Part shown: positions 1-9,100 of the stretch, in pieces
How positions within the stretch are numbered: position 1 is the first letter of the stretch
How the letters are laid out: every line of letters begins with the position of its first letter
Source of the DNA: JAXMAZ01 sp046350115
Lineage (GTDB): Bacteria; Planctomycetota; Planctomycetia; Gemmatales; Gemmataceae
Reading direction: 5' to 3'
Assembly (NCBI GenBank): GCA_046350115.1
Contig: JAXMAZ010000007.1
Coordinates: forward strand, 162,253 to 226,252
DNA length: 64,000 nucleotides
Program-made: the position numbers and the translations under genes
The notes under the pieces: generated by a model
What the model was told of the DNA's origin: nothing
The model's input: the letters and a program-made list of their open reading frames with translations, nothing else
Databases searched by the model: none

Positions 1-602
1 AGGACGTGCCCGATGCCCCCCTTCTGCACCAGCTCCAGCGCCTTGTGCCAGACCGGGTCGGACATGCTCTGGACGCCGACCGTCATCACCCGGCCGGACT
101 TCTTCCAGGCGTCCACGATCGCCGTCGCCTCGGCGATCGTCTTGGTCATCGGCTTCTCGCAGTACACGTCCTTGCCGGCGTCGAACGCGTCCAGCACCAT
201 CCGGGTGTGCCAGTGGTCCGGGGTGGCGACGCACACCACGTCCACGTCCTTGTTGGCCAGGATGGTCCGGTAGTCCTTGCTCACCCGGCTCTTATCGGCG
301 CGGTCCAGGCCGCACCGCTTGGCCGTCGGGTACAGCCCCTGGCCCTTGCCCTTCTGCTTGTCCTGGTTGCCGTCCCACACGTCGCAGACGGCGAACGGGA
401 CAGCCCCCTTCCCCTCCTTCTGCATGGCCAGGATGACGTCGACGTGCATCTGGCACCGGCCGCCGACCCCGAGGAAGGCGACGTTCAGTTGGCCGTTCGC
501 CCCGGCCACCTTGGCGTAGCTGCGGGCGGACAGGGACAGGGCGGTGCCGGCGACGGCCGACGTTTGCAGGAACGACCGGCGGCTCGGTTTCTTGGCGGAC
601 AT
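1..602 (-). CDS. Gfo/Idh/MocA family oxidoreductase, N-terminal part (runs off left edge)
   Basis: Read from an ATG at 602 on the minus strand; the gene continues past base 1, so only about 200 residues are visible. The N-terminus carries a twin-arginine export signal (RRSFLQTSA, about residues 8-16), followed by a Rossmann NAD(P)-binding turn (FLGVGGRC) and the family motif EKP in the stretch YCEKPMTKT. This is the layout of the Tat-exported sugar-type dehydrogenases that are abundant in planctomycetes. The protein probably acts on a carbohydrate in the cell envelope; the substrate cannot be told because the C-terminal domain is missing. hicA lies 27 bases downstream of nothing related: it reads toward this gene on the same strand. 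Confident in family. Confidence 0.9.
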   Translation of the reverse strand, partial: MSAKKPSRRSFLQTSAVAGTALSLSARSYAKVAGANGQLNVAFLGVGGRCQMHVDVILAMQKEGKGAVPFAVCDVWDGNQDKQKGKGQGLYPTAKRCGLDRADKSRVSKDYRTILANKDVDVVCVATPDHWHTRMVLDAFDAGKDVYCEKPMTKTIAEATAIVDAWKKSGRVMTVGVQSMSDPVWHKALELVQKGGIGHV

Positions 603-628
603 ATCGCAGGCTCCGGAGGTTGGGGGGG

Positions 629-817
629 TCACTTCACGGGCGGGATGCCGAGGTCTTTGCAAATCTTCTTGGCTAACTGATCGTCGATCTCGGTGTGGCG
701 GGGCACGGCCGACCGGCGGTTGTTGGCCGGGTTGCCCCACCACGAGTGCCGGCGGCCCTCCCGGACCAACTCGCACCCGTGGGCGAGCAGGTGGTCGATC
801 AGCTGCCGCCGCTTCAC
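629..817 (-). CDS. hicA: HicA-type toxin (mRNA interferase), type II toxin-antitoxin
   Basis: A 62-residue protein starting at GTG 817. It has the compact HicA fold signature: an N-terminal KRRQLIDHL helix, then the GCELVREGRRHSWW segment with the catalytic-type histidine, and a PRHTEID strand before a C-terminal helix ending DLGIP. HicA proteins cleave mRNA and tmRNA. The GTG start overlaps the stop of the upstream hicB by four bases (GTGA), so the two are translationally coupled. The gene order here is antitoxin first, the less common arrangement. The start is chosen from the coupling; no alternative gives a sensible N-terminus. Confidence 0.85.
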   Translation of the reverse strand: MKRRQLIDHLLAHGCELVREGRRHSWWGNPANNRRSAVPRHTEIDDQLAKKICKDLGIPPVK

Positions 818-1029
818 GGGGTCAGGCTCACTTCCTCGTACGGGCCGTCGGCGGCGGCGAGGGCGTCGGCCCGGTTCAGCTCCAACGCCTCCTCCAAGGC
901 GGACCGGAGGTTGTCCAGCAGTTCCTCCCGGGTGACACCCTGGGAGTTCACCCCGGGCACCTCCTCCACCCAGCCGATCCACCAGGACTCGGTCTGGCGG
1001 ACGACGGCCGTGTACCGCGGCGGGGGCAT
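814..1029 (-). CDS. hicB: HicB-type antitoxin (partial-RNase-H fold)
   Basis: A protein of about 71 residues with the HicB signature: YTAVVRQTESWWIGWVEEVP, then GVNSQGVTREELLDNL and a helix rich in Glu/Leu. This is the degenerate RNase-H-like fold that masks HicA. No C-terminal DNA-binding domain (ribbon-helix-helix or HTH) is present, so autoregulation by this protein alone is doubtful (inference). ATG 1029 is preferred over the in-frame GTG at 1035 because a GGAG lies 7 bases upstream of the ATG. It sits 18 bases after the esterase stop on the same strand, so it may be expressed from the esterase transcript. Confidence 0.83.
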   Translation of the reverse strand: MPPPRYTAVVRQTESWWIGWVEEVPGVNSQGVTREELLDNLRSALEEALELNRADALAAADGPYEEVSLTP

Positions 1030-1047
1030 GGGCACGCTCCGGAGTGG

Positions 1048-1851
1048 TTACTTCGCCTTCTTCGTCTGCTTGAACAGCCAGGCGTACAGGTCTTCGCTGG
1101 CGTAGGTGGAGTCCCAACTGTTGTGCCCGATGTGCTCCAGTTCGGTGTACCGCGGGTCGGCGCCGGCCTTCTTCAGCGCCTCGATCATCACCCGAGACAG
1201 GTCCACCTTGACCACCGGGTCGGCCGCCCCGTGCCAGCACCAGCACGGGATGTTCTTGATCTTGGCCGCCGCCTCGTCCGGGGTCGGGCCGGGCGGCGCC
1301 TTGCCCCCCTTCTTGGCCGGGAAGGCGATCCCGCCGCACACCGGGGCGATGGCCGCCCACCGGTCCGGGTGGGCCGCCGCGATGCTCCAGGTGCCGAACC
1401 CGCCCATGCTCAGGCCGGTCAGGTACACCCGGTCCGGGTCGCACTTGTACTCCTTCATCACCTCGTCCAGCATGGCCAGCGCCCGGTTGGCGTTGGCCGA
1501 CCCGGCCTGCCAGCCGAACTCCTCCGCCCGGGGGATGACGACGATGGCCGGGAACGTCTTCTCCCGCATCCGCACGTACGGCCCGATGCCGACCTCGACC
1601 GGCGTCTTGGACGGCACCCCGGGCGGCAGCTTCGGCGGGTTGGCGAACTTCGTCTCCCCGGCCCCGTGCAGGAACAGGACGACCGGCACCGCCTTCTTGC
1701 CGTCGTAGTTGTGCGGGACGAACACCACATACGGGGACTCGTGCCCGTCGGCGTTCTTGTACGTCTTGGTCAGGAACCCGGTCTTGGCGTCGTCGGCGGC
1801 GGCCAGCGGGGACGCGGCCAGGGCGGCCAGGAGGGCGAGGCGGCGGGGCAT
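1048..1851 (-). CDS. Secreted alpha/beta-hydrolase (PHB depolymerase/esterase-like)
   Basis: A 267-residue protein with a Sec signal peptide (MPRRLALLAALAASPLAAA). It has the alpha/beta-hydrolase oxyanion segment LFLHGAGE (about residue 59), the nucleophile elbow GLSMGG (Ser148), an acid in HGAADPVV (Asp211) and the histidine in EHIGHNSW (His243). The pattern matches the LpqC/feruloyl-esterase-like family, which hydrolyses ester bonds of polymers or plant material outside the cytoplasm; the exact substrate is not visible. A GGAG site lies upstream of the ATG at 1851. It is followed at once by hicB-hicA on the same strand. Confidence 0.85.
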   Translation of the reverse strand: MPRRLALLAALAASPLAAADDAKTGFLTKTYKNADGHESPYVVFVPHNYDGKKAVPVVLFLHGAGETKFANPPKLPPGVPSKTPVEVGIGPYVRMREKTFPAIVVIPRAEEFGWQAGSANANRALAMLDEVMKEYKCDPDRVYLTGLSMGGFGTWSIAAAHPDRWAAIAPVCGGIAFPAKKGGKAPPGPTPDEAAAKIKNIPCWCWHGAADPVVKVDLSRVMIEALKKAGADPRYTELEHIGHNSWDSTYASEDLYAWLFKQTKKAK

Positions 1852-1951
1852 CAGAGAGGCTCCGGAGGAAGGATACCGGCATCGTAGCCGAACCGCCCGC
1901 CGGGTGCCATCCGCCGGCCGGTAGAATGGGGCTTCCCCGGGAGGGCGACGG

Positions 1952-2584
1952 ATGCGATACCCGCTGGTGGTGTTCGACTTCGACGGCACCCTGGCCGACT
2001 CGCTCGGCCCGGCCCTGGGCATCTTTAACCAAATCGCCCACGACCTCGGGCTGAAGCCGATCACCGACCTGGAGGCGGCCCGGTCGATGCCCACCCGCCA
2101 ACTCCTGCGGCAGCTCGGGGTGCGGTTCTGGCGGCTGCCCCGGGTGGTGCGGGCGTTCCAGGCGGCGGCGGCCGAGCACGCCGACGAGCTGGCCCTGCAC
2201 GCCGGCATCCCGGACGCCCTGCGGACCCTGCACGCCGGGGGGCATCGGCTCGGCGTCCTGTCCAGCAACCGGGAGGACACCATCCGCACCGTCCTCCGCC
2301 GGTACGAGGTCGAGCACCTGTTCGGGTTCGTCGTCGGCTACCCGAAGCTGTTCGGCAAGGCGAAGGCGTTGCGGCGGATCTTGAAGCAAGAGCGGGCCGA
2401 CCGGGACGGGGTGCTGTTCGTCGGCGACGAACTCCGCGACCTCGACGCCGGCCGGAAGGTGCGGGTGGCGACGGCCGCCGTGACGTGGGGGTTCCAGACG
2501 GAGCAACTATTGACCACCGGAAACCCGACGGTGGTGGTCCGGACCCCGGCTGAACTGGTGGCGGCGGTCCGGCGGGTTTCGTAG
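1952..2584 (+). CDS. HAD-superfamily hydrolase (phosphoglycolate phosphatase-like)
   Basis: A 210-residue protein with all four HAD motifs: DFDGT (nucleophile Asp9, acid Asp11), SSNRED (motif II Ser), a lysine in the GKAKALRRIL region, and the acidic pair GDELRDLDAG (motif IV). The helical cap between motifs I and II fits the Gph/PgmB type. It probably dephosphorylates a small phosphometabolite such as 2-phosphoglycolate; specificity is inference. A GGGAGGG site sits 7 bases before the ATG. The stop codon TAG is not in unique sequence: it is the second to fourth base of the inverted repeat that begins at 2581. Confidence 0.88.
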   Translation: MRYPLVVFDFDGTLADSLGPALGIFNQIAHDLGLKPITDLEAARSMPTRQLLRQLGVRFWRLPRVVRAFQAAAAEHADELALHAGIPDALRTLHAGGHRLGVLSSNREDTIRTVLRRYEVEHLFGFVVGYPKLFGKAKALRRILKQERADRDGVLFVGDELRDLDAGRKVRVATAAVTWGFQTEQLLTTGNPTVVVRTPAELVAAVRRVS

Positions 2585-2812
2585 GGTGCGTGGAGGCTTT
2601 GCGGAACGCACCGACGGAACTCCGGCGATCGGGTGAGGTCGTTGCGGGGCCGCTGCGTTTCGTCGCAGAGCCTCAACGCACCCTACGCCGAGCCGGTTCT
2701 TGTAGGGTGCGTTGAGGCTCTGCGAAACGCACCGGCGGCACTCCTGACCTCGGGCACCGTCGTTGCGGGGCCGGTGCGTTGCGCTCCCCAAGCGTCGCTC
2801 CACGCACCCTAC
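2581..2812. repeat. Two tandem long inverted repeats, family GTAGGGTGCG
   Basis: Two consecutive palindromic units, 2581-2686 and 2702-2812. Each opens GTAGGGTGCGTxGAGGCT and closes with the inverse ending CGCACCCTAC, with a loop of about 40 bases. They fill the gap between the HAD gene and the protease gene. The first unit provides the TAG stop of the HAD gene. Related copies occur at 29170-29276 and 38081-38191. They look like REP/REPIN-type non-autonomous elements and would form strong hairpins in RNA. Confidence 0.9.
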
Positions 2813-2905
2813 ACCCCGTTGTCACTGGCAACGGCGGTCCGCGCAGACGGGCGGCCGGCGGATCGGGTAGGCTGACCGGCGGTCACTCGCCCCCGGGGAG
2901 CCGCC

Positions 2906-3868
2906 ATGCCCGTCCGCCGTGCCCTGTTCGCCCTTCCCGCCGTGGTGTTGGTCGCCGCCGGGTTCGCGGTCCCGGTCGGCGGGGACGAACCCCGCCGTTC
3001 GCCCGAACCCCCGCCGGCCGCCCCGTGGTTCGTGGACGACGAGCAACTGCTGGAGCGGTTCACCGAGCGGCTCGGCGAGTTGGCCGACAAGTCCCTGCCG
3101 CCGGAGAAGCTCAAGCCGCTGGTCGCCGCCGACCGCACCTGCACCGTCCGCCCGGCGTCCCCGTCCGACCGCAAGCTCGACCCGGAGGACGTGTACGCCG
3201 CCGCCCTGCCCGGCGTGCTGCTGTTCGGGTCGGTGGTGCCGGACGAGGACGGGGAGTACACCGACGGCCGGATGGCCACCGCCTGGGTGCTGGCCCCGGA
3301 CGGCGTCGTCGTCACCAACTGGCACGTGCTGGACAACGTCGAGGACGGCGAGCGGTTCGGGGCGATGACCCGGGACGGCAAGGTGTACCCGCTGACGGAC
3401 GTGCTGGCGGTAAACAAGGCGGCGGACGTGGCCGTGGTGCGCGTGGCGGCGACCGGCCTGACCCCGCTGCCGGTGGCCCGCACCCCGGCCCGGGTGGGGG
3501 CGTGGGTCGGCGTCCTCGGCCACCCGGGGGACCGGTACTACACGTTCACCCAGGGGCACGTCAGCCGGTACACCAAGCAGACCCGCGAGGACAAGACGGT
3601 CGAGAAGTGGCTGACCCTGACCGCCGAGTACGCCTACGGGTCGAGCGGGTCGCCGGTGCTGGACCGGACCGGGGCGGTGGTCGGGATGGCGGCCCTGACC
3701 GAGGCGCTGGACTACCCGGACGACAGCCCGCCGGCGGCCGCGGTCAACGCCCAGCCGCCGGCGATGGGGCCGCAGCCGGCCCCGGTGGCTCGGGGTTCGA
3801 CGCTGCAAATGGTGTTGAAGCTGGCCACCCCGGCGAGCGCCATCCGGTCGGCGGTCGGGGCGGAGTGA
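2906..3868 (+). CDS. Secreted trypsin-like serine protease (S1C/HtrA-type protease domain)
   Basis: A 320-residue protein with a signal peptide (residues 1-27). It has a chymotrypsin-fold protease domain with a complete triad: His140 in TNWHVL, Asp174 in KAADVAVV and Ser249 in GSSGSPV. No PDZ domain follows, unlike classical HtrA/DegP; the C-terminal 60 residues are Ala/Pro-rich and low in complexity. It is likely to cleave or scavenge proteins in the periplasm-like compartment. The ATG at 2906 follows a GGGGAGCC ribosome site. It ends just before a 90-bp inverted repeat shared with the convergent gene. Confidence 0.88.
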   Translation: MPVRRALFALPAVVLVAAGFAVPVGGDEPRRSPEPPPAAPWFVDDEQLLERFTERLGELADKSLPPEKLKPLVAADRTCTVRPASPSDRKLDPEDVYAAALPGVLLFGSVVPDEDGEYTDGRMATAWVLAPDGVVVTNWHVLDNVEDGERFGAMTRDGKVYPLTDVLAVNKAADVAVVRVAATGLTPLPVARTPARVGAWVGVLGHPGDRYYTFTQGHVSRYTKQTREDKTVEKWLTLTAEYAYGSSGSPVLDRTGAVVGMAALTEALDYPDDSPPAAAVNAQPPAMGPQPAPVARGSTLQMVLKLATPASAIRSAVGAE

Positions 3869-3876
3869 CGGGTTCC

Positions 3877-3966
3877 GTAGGGCGGTGCCGAGTCGGCGAG
3901 GCCCGCCGGAACGGCAACGACTCCCTGCCCGGACCGGCGGGCCTCGAAGACTCGGCACCGCCCTAC
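3877..3966. repeat. Inverted repeat between convergent genes (family GTAGGGCGGTGCCGAG)
   Basis: The arms GTAGGGCGGTGCCGAG / CTCGGCACCGCCCTAC bracket an inner inverse pair around GCCCGCCGG. It lies between the protease stop and the stop of the minus-strand gene at 3975. The likely role is a bidirectional terminator-like hairpin (inference). Confidence 0.85.
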
Positions 3967-3974
3967 GAAGAGCC

Positions 3975-4292
3975 TCAGTGTTCGATCTGGAACCAGTCGG
4001 ACGCGGACGCCTCGGCCTTCGAGTACAGGTCGTCCGCGTCCACCGGCAGGAAGTCTACCCCGTTCGCCCGCAGTTCGGCCGCCAGCACCGGCACCACGTC
4101 CGGCGTCACCATGTACCGCCGGCCGACCCGCCCGCCCTCGTCCTCGAACTCGACCGCCTCCGAGTACACCTGCTCGTAGTCGTCCGGCCGGGTCCGCAAC
4201 AGGTGCGTCCAGAAGGCGACCAGCCGGCCCTTGAACCCCGCCTCGTCCTCGCCCGGCCGGCCGACCAGCGTGACACACACGTACTCGTCCAT
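3975..4292 (-). CDS. Hypothetical protein, 105 aa
   Basis: Not recognised. It is a small acidic protein (DDYEQVYSEAVEFEDEGG in the middle) with no signal peptide or membrane segment. The N-terminus MDEYVCVTLVGRPGE and the even mix of strands and helices suggest a compact ferredoxin-like fold (weak inference). Coding support comes from typical codon use and the tight divergent arrangement with the peptidase gene 46 bases away. It converges with the serine protease gene. Confidence 0.65.
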   Translation of the reverse strand: MDEYVCVTLVGRPGEDEAGFKGRLVAFWTHLLRTRPDDYEQVYSEAVEFEDEGGRVGRRYMVTPDVVPVLAAELRANGVDFLPVDADDLYSKAEASASDWFQIEH

Positions 4293-4338
4293 CCCCGTCT
4301 CCGGTCCCAGTGGTGACAGATGCTGCTATCCTAGCGGC

Positions 4339-5145
4339 ATGTTCACCTGGCTCCGCAACCGCCGCCGCCGGAAGCTGCTGGAGGAGCCGTTCCCGCCGTG
4401 GTGGGAGCAAATCCTCCGGCGGAACGTCGGCCACTACCCCCGGTTGTCGGCGGCCGAGCAGGGGACGCTGCGGGACATCCTGCGGGTGCTGGTCGCGGAG
4501 AAGCGGTGGGAGGGGTGCGGCGGGCTGTTCGTCACCGACGAGATCAAGGTGACGGTCGCCGCTCAGGCCGCCCTGCTGCTGCTCGGCGGGGCGGACCACG
4601 ACTACTACGCCCGGGTCGGGTCGGTGGTCGTCTACCCGAACCAGTTCCGCACCCCCAACCCGGACGACGACTGGGAGGACGACGAGCTGTCCGACACCGT
4701 GCTGGACGGCCAGGCGGTGTACCGCGGGCCGGTCATCCTGTCGTGGAGCGAGGTGCTGGAGGAGGGCCGCCACCCGGAGTGCGGGTACAACGTGGTGGTC
4801 CACGAGTTCGCCCACCAGCTCGACTTCCTGGACGACACGGTGAACGGCACCCCGCCGCTGGAAGACAAGGCGCTGGCCGCGAAGTGGGGGCCGGTGATGT
4901 CGGCCGCGTACCAGGACCACGTGAAGCTGCTGGAGGCGGGCGAGGAGCCGTTCTTCACCGAACATGCGGCCGACGACGAGACGGAGTTCTTCGCCGACGC
5001 CTGCGAGGCGTTCTTCACCCGCCCGCACGACCTGGAGGCCGAGTGCCCCGGGGTGTTCGAGCTGCTCCGGGGGTACTTCAAGCTGGACCCGCGGCGGTGG
5101 TTCCCGGCGGGCGAAAGCCCACCCGTTGCAACGGGTGGGCTTTGA
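4339..5145 (+). CDS. mtfA: M90-family zinc metallopeptidase, MtfA-like
   Basis: A 268-residue protein with the zinc site HEFAH (residues 155-159) and a downstream acidic helix with the third ligand (DETEFFADACEAFF, about 210-223), as in MtfA/DgsA anti-repressor peptidases. In E. coli, MtfA inactivates the glucose regulator Mlc; here the role is probably a cytosolic protein-processing one. The N-terminus MFTWLRNRRRRK and the WEGCGGLxVTDEIK block fit the family. The last nine residues (SPPVATGGL) and the stop are encoded by a 30-bp perfect palindrome at 5114-5143, so the native C-terminus was probably replaced. Only four bases separate it from the convergent thyX stop. Confidence 0.9.
   Translation: MFTWLRNRRRRKLLEEPFPPWWEQILRRNVGHYPRLSAAEQGTLRDILRVLVAEKRWEGCGGLFVTDEIKVTVAAQAALLLLGGADHDYYARVGSVVVYPNQFRTPNPDDDWEDDELSDTVLDGQAVYRGPVILSWSEVLEEGRHPECGYNVVVHEFAHQLDFLDDTVNGTPPLEDKALAAKWGPVMSAAYQDHVKLLEAGEEPFFTEHAADDETEFFADACEAFFTRPHDLEAECPGVFELLRGYFKLDPRRWFPAGESPPVATGGL
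5114..5143. repeat. 30-bp perfect palindrome at the mtfA/thyX convergence
   Basis: Arms AAAGCCCACCCGTT / AACGGGTGGGCTTT. It overlaps the 3' end of mtfA and precedes the thyX stop at 5150. As RNA it would give a GC-rich stem ending in U residues in both directions, a good bidirectional intrinsic terminator. The same core recurs in the composite elements at 14888, 50553 and 52898. Confidence 0.92.
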
Positions 5146-5149
5146 GACT

Positions 5150-5977
5150 TCACACCTTCTTGAACGGCGTCTGTAGGTCGAACGTCCCGTCCGGCAGCGG
5201 CACCTTCACATAGTCCCCAAATAAATTCGGCGCGTCCTTCTGCAAGACATCGAGCAGCACGTTCGCCAGCTTGCGAATCTCCGGCTCGGCGTGGACGCTG
5301 CCTCGCATCTCCAGGAAGTGCCGCAGCGCCCGGGCGTTGGCGGTGACGCTGATCTTCGTCTCGGTGGCGTTCGGCAGCACACTCCGGGCGGCCTGCCGGG
5401 CGGTCTTGCGGCGGAGGGTGCGGTCGGCGTCGGACGGCAGCATCGCTGCGGCGGCGGCCTGCGGGTCGGCCAGCTTGGCGTTCAGCTTCTCGGCCAACTT
5501 GACGTAGGCGGCGTGGGCGTGCGTCACCGCGTCCAGCCAGAGGGCGTGTAGCTCCGGGTCGCCGGCGATGATGTCCGGCTCGACGTACTCCGCGACCGAC
5601 TCGTCCACGTACCGCTGGCTTAACTGCGAGTACGCCCACCCGGCCCGGTGCCGGACCAGTTCGTGGGTCAGGGACCGCGACACGCCGGTGATGAGGAACG
5701 TCCAGACGGCGTGCTCCAGCACCGACCCGTGGCCGACCTCCTTGATGTGCTGCAGGTACGTCTTGTTGCCGCCCGGCCGCGGCTTGGCGAAGCTCATGTA
5801 GCAGACGCGGCCGGCCGTCTCGGTCAGCACCTCGGACGCCACCTCACTGTCGCTCTTCCAACTGACCCCGTGATCGGCCAGGAACCGGTCCAGCTCGGCG
5901 TCGCCGATCGTCTGCTTGCCGACGAGATAGACCTGCGGCACGGTCAAGATGCGAACGTCGCCGGACGGTGCGGACAT
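5150..5977 (-). CDS. thyX: Flavin-dependent thymidylate synthase ThyX
   Basis: A 275-residue enzyme that makes dTMP from dUMP using FAD and methylene-tetrahydrofolate. The ThyX core is RHR at 109-111 followed by SQLSQRY at 117-123. The classical spacing RHRxxSxNExSxRY is stretched by one residue and has Tyr-Ser-Gln-Leu in place of the NE pair, a variant motif. Upstream HGSVLEHAVWTF (about 83-94) is the conserved FAD/dUMP helix. ATG 5977 is preferred over the in-frame 6037 because GAGGGG lies 6 bases upstream. The gene is the likely sole dTMP source in this stretch; no thyA is seen. Confidence 0.95.
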   Translation of the reverse strand: MSAPSGDVRILTVPQVYLVGKQTIGDAELDRFLADHGVSWKSDSEVASEVLTETAGRVCYMSFAKPRPGGNKTYLQHIKEVGHGSVLEHAVWTFLITGVSRSLTHELVRHRAGWAYSQLSQRYVDESVAEYVEPDIIAGDPELHALWLDAVTHAHAAYVKLAEKLNAKLADPQAAAAAMLPSDADRTLRRKTARQAARSVLPNATETKISVTANARALRHFLEMRGSVHAEPEIRKLANVLLDVLQKDAPNLFGDYVKVPLPDGTFDLQTPFKKV

Positions 5978-6164
5978 CGGAAACCCCTCGACGGCAGATC
6001 GACGCCGGATCATCGGCAGGCCCGGCACATCGGGCACACCCGTTCCCGGCCGTCAGCAACCGAGTTTCACGGGGCGGAGTCGGGCCGTTAGGTTAGGGGC
6101 AACGGGGAAAGCTGGGTATATTATCCGTACCACGTCGACCGCCCGGCCCGAGGACCGTTCGGCC

Positions 6165-9100
6165 ATGCCGGCCGCCCCGACACCGTTGCCCGCTCGCCGG
6201 ACGGCCCACGCCGCGTGGGGGCTGCTGTTCGTCGGGCTGATCCTCGCACCCGCCGTCGCCCAGCCGGCCGGCAAACCGGGAGCGGTCAAGCTGCCGGACG
6301 GCACGATCGTCATCTTCAGCAAAACCCCGGACGCCGCCGACCCGCCGATCAACGGCGTCCTGCTCACCGCGGAACAGTTCAACGCCCTGACCGAACAGGC
6401 CGCCCGGCTCAAGCGGCTGGCCGACGCCCCGCCGACGGTCAGCCCGAGCCGGTGCGTGATCCGCGGGACGATCGAGCAGCGGGGGACGAAGGCGGTCGCC
6501 ACCCTGACGGTCACAGTCACCGCCCGGACGGCTGTCCCGAACACCGTGGCGCCGCTCGGGCTGAAGGGCGGGTTCCCGGTCGCGGCGAAGCAGTCGGACG
6601 GCCGCCCGCCGGTGCTGACCGCCACCCCGGACGGGCTGACTGCCACGTTCGACGCGGCCGGCGACCACGAGCTGACGCTCACCCTGGACGTGCCGATCAC
6701 CGCCCGCGGGCCGGCCGGGGAGCCGGGGTTCGAGCTGGGCTTGCCGAAGGCCGCCATCACGACGCTGGCCCTCGCCCCGCCCGCCCAGGTGACGCGGCTG
6801 GCCGTCGGGGTGCGACAGCCCGGCGACCCGGCCGAGCGGGACCGACGGCCCGGACGGCCGTCGACGCGGCCGACCTGACCGCCCGGCCGACCGGCCCGGC
6901 CGAGCTCGGGCCGGCCGAGTCCGGCCGTCACCTGGGAGCCGCCGTGCCCTCCGGCCCGGCCGCGCCGCTCACCGCCGACGGCGGACGTCACCGTCCAAGT
7001 GCACGGGCGATGAGACGACGGCGGCGATCCGTCCCGCGGCCCGGCGAAGGAGTGGGCGCTGGTCCTCCCGCCGGGGGCGACGGCGACCGTCGAGCGGCCG
7101 CCCGGGTCACTCCCGCTCCCCCCGTTCCCGGTGCCGCTGCCGTCGAAGTCGGCCCCGGCGGGTGACCGACGCCGTCCGGGCGGCGCCGCCCGCCGGACGG
7201 CGGCCCGGCCGAGTGGACCGTGACCGTCACCGCCCGCCGCCCCCGGCCGCCGGCCGCCGACCCGGCCTACCGCGGCCCGTACCCGGTCGGCCCGTTCGCC
7301 GTCCCGACCGCCGCCCGCCAGGGTGGCCGTGGTGGTCCACGGCAGCCGACGGTCCGGCTGCGGTTCGCCCCCGCGGCCCCCGCACCCGGGACGGGCCGAC
7401 CCGCCGCGGGGCCGGTGGCCCGCGGCAAGTCCGCGACGCCTCGGCGGGCGAGGCGTCACTGCCCGGGCCGCTGCTGCACCCTGGACGCCCGCCGCGACTC
7501 CCGGGCCGGCCGCGTCGAACCGGCCGTACGCCCTCCGGCTGGCCGAGACCGGGTGGCGGCGGCCGCCGACCGGTCCGCGGTGATGACGGTCCGGGCCGAG
7601 GTCGGCCGGCGGTGGCGTGCCGCCGGGTGGCGGACGTGGAGGCGTCCCCTCGGTCGAGCTGGTGGACGAGGTGCAGGTGGTCCGGGAGGGCGGTCCGCCG
7701 GCCGGCCTCCGCTGAACGCCCCGCAGAAGGGGGCCGTCGACCTGACCTGTCGGCCGTGCATGCCGGGCCGTCGCCGGCCGTCCAAGGCGGCGTCCATCCC
7801 GGGTCAGGTCCCCCGGCGGACGCGGTGGCGGCGAACCGCCGCCGACCGGCCGAGCGTTCACGCCGGCGGGGACCGAGCGTCCATGCCCGCCACCCCGGCC
7901 GACGAGGCGGCGTCGGGACGCCCGACGGCCGGCCCCGGGGCCCACCGTCGGCGGCCGCGGCCGCCGTCGGCGGCGTTCGACGATCGCCGGTCCGGCGGGT
8001 CGATCTGACCGCCCTGGGGGGCACGCTGGTGCCGAGCCGGAGGTGCCCGGCCGACATCCGGGCCGACCCGCGCTGGGCGACCGGCCCGGGACGGTCAGCC
8101 GAACGCCGCCGACCCAGGTTCCGCCCGTCCGGCCGGCCGGCCGCCGATCACCTTGAGCTCCCGCGCCAGCCCGACGGGGTGATCGACCTGCAGGGAGCGG
8201 GGGACCGACGGGGTGCCCGCCGGCGACCCGGCCGCACCCGGGCGGCGGCGACCCGGGGCAAGGAGGTGAGGCGTCAGTCCCTGGGCCGCCGCTGCCGCCC
8301 CGGCGGTCGGGCCACTTCGGCCGCCGGCCCGGGCCGTCGGCTGGGCAGGGCCGGTCTGGTCCAGGCGATCAGACGGTGGAGACCACCGTCCAACGGCCGA
8401 CGGGGGCCGGGTGCCGACGGATCCGGGCCGGGCGGCGATGACGGGCCCGGCAGGTGCTGACCGGACCGGCCGCCGACCGGGACTCCCTGGCCTCGGCTGA
8501 CGCCCGGCCGGGGCCGGGCCGACCTCGCCCTCCCCGGAGCGTGGCCGACCGGGCCGACCAGCGGCCCGCCGACGGCCAGCGTCGACCGGGGTTGGTGCGG
8601 CCGGCTCGGGGACGCTGGGCCGCCGGTCCCGGCGGCCGGTTCGTGCTGCCGCCGGCCCCGACCGGGGTGGTGATCGGCTGCCGACCGGGCGGCCTGCCGG
8701 ACGTGTCGGCCAAGGGGCACGGGCGGAGGCCCCCGGCGGACGACCGGGCGGTGCCGGGTGCCGGTGCCGGCCGACGCCGCCCGTCCGGCCGGTCCCGGGC
8801 CGACGCTGGACGTGCGGCACACGGCTGCCGGGGCGGCCGGGCCGCGGCCGGGCTGGTCGCCGACGGGCCGCCGGGCCCCAGCCGGAACGTGCCGGGCCGG
8901 TCCGGCCGGTGGCCTCGCCGGTCCGGCCGGGGTGCGGGGTTCCGCTGGCCGCCGGCCGCGACCTGACCGCGGACCTCCGCTGGGGGTGCGGGGGCTCTGG
9001 TTCGGCCGGTGGCCGCCGCCTCCCGGAGGAGCGGACCGTGCTGGCCGGCCGGGCCGGTCGTCGCCGGTTCGGCGGGGCCGCCGGGCACCGGCGGACGCCT

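Noticed and set aside
629..2506. A 625-codon open frame on the minus strand covering hicA, the esterase and the HAD gene
   Set aside because: Only its last 62 codons (hicA) have family support; the rest is antisense or out of frame to genes with clear motifs. Very GC-rich DNA leaves long frames open by chance.
2581..2812. CRISPR-like or IS-end interpretation of the tandem repeats
   Set aside because: There are only two units with internal dyad symmetry, unequal inner sequence, no cas genes and no transposase.
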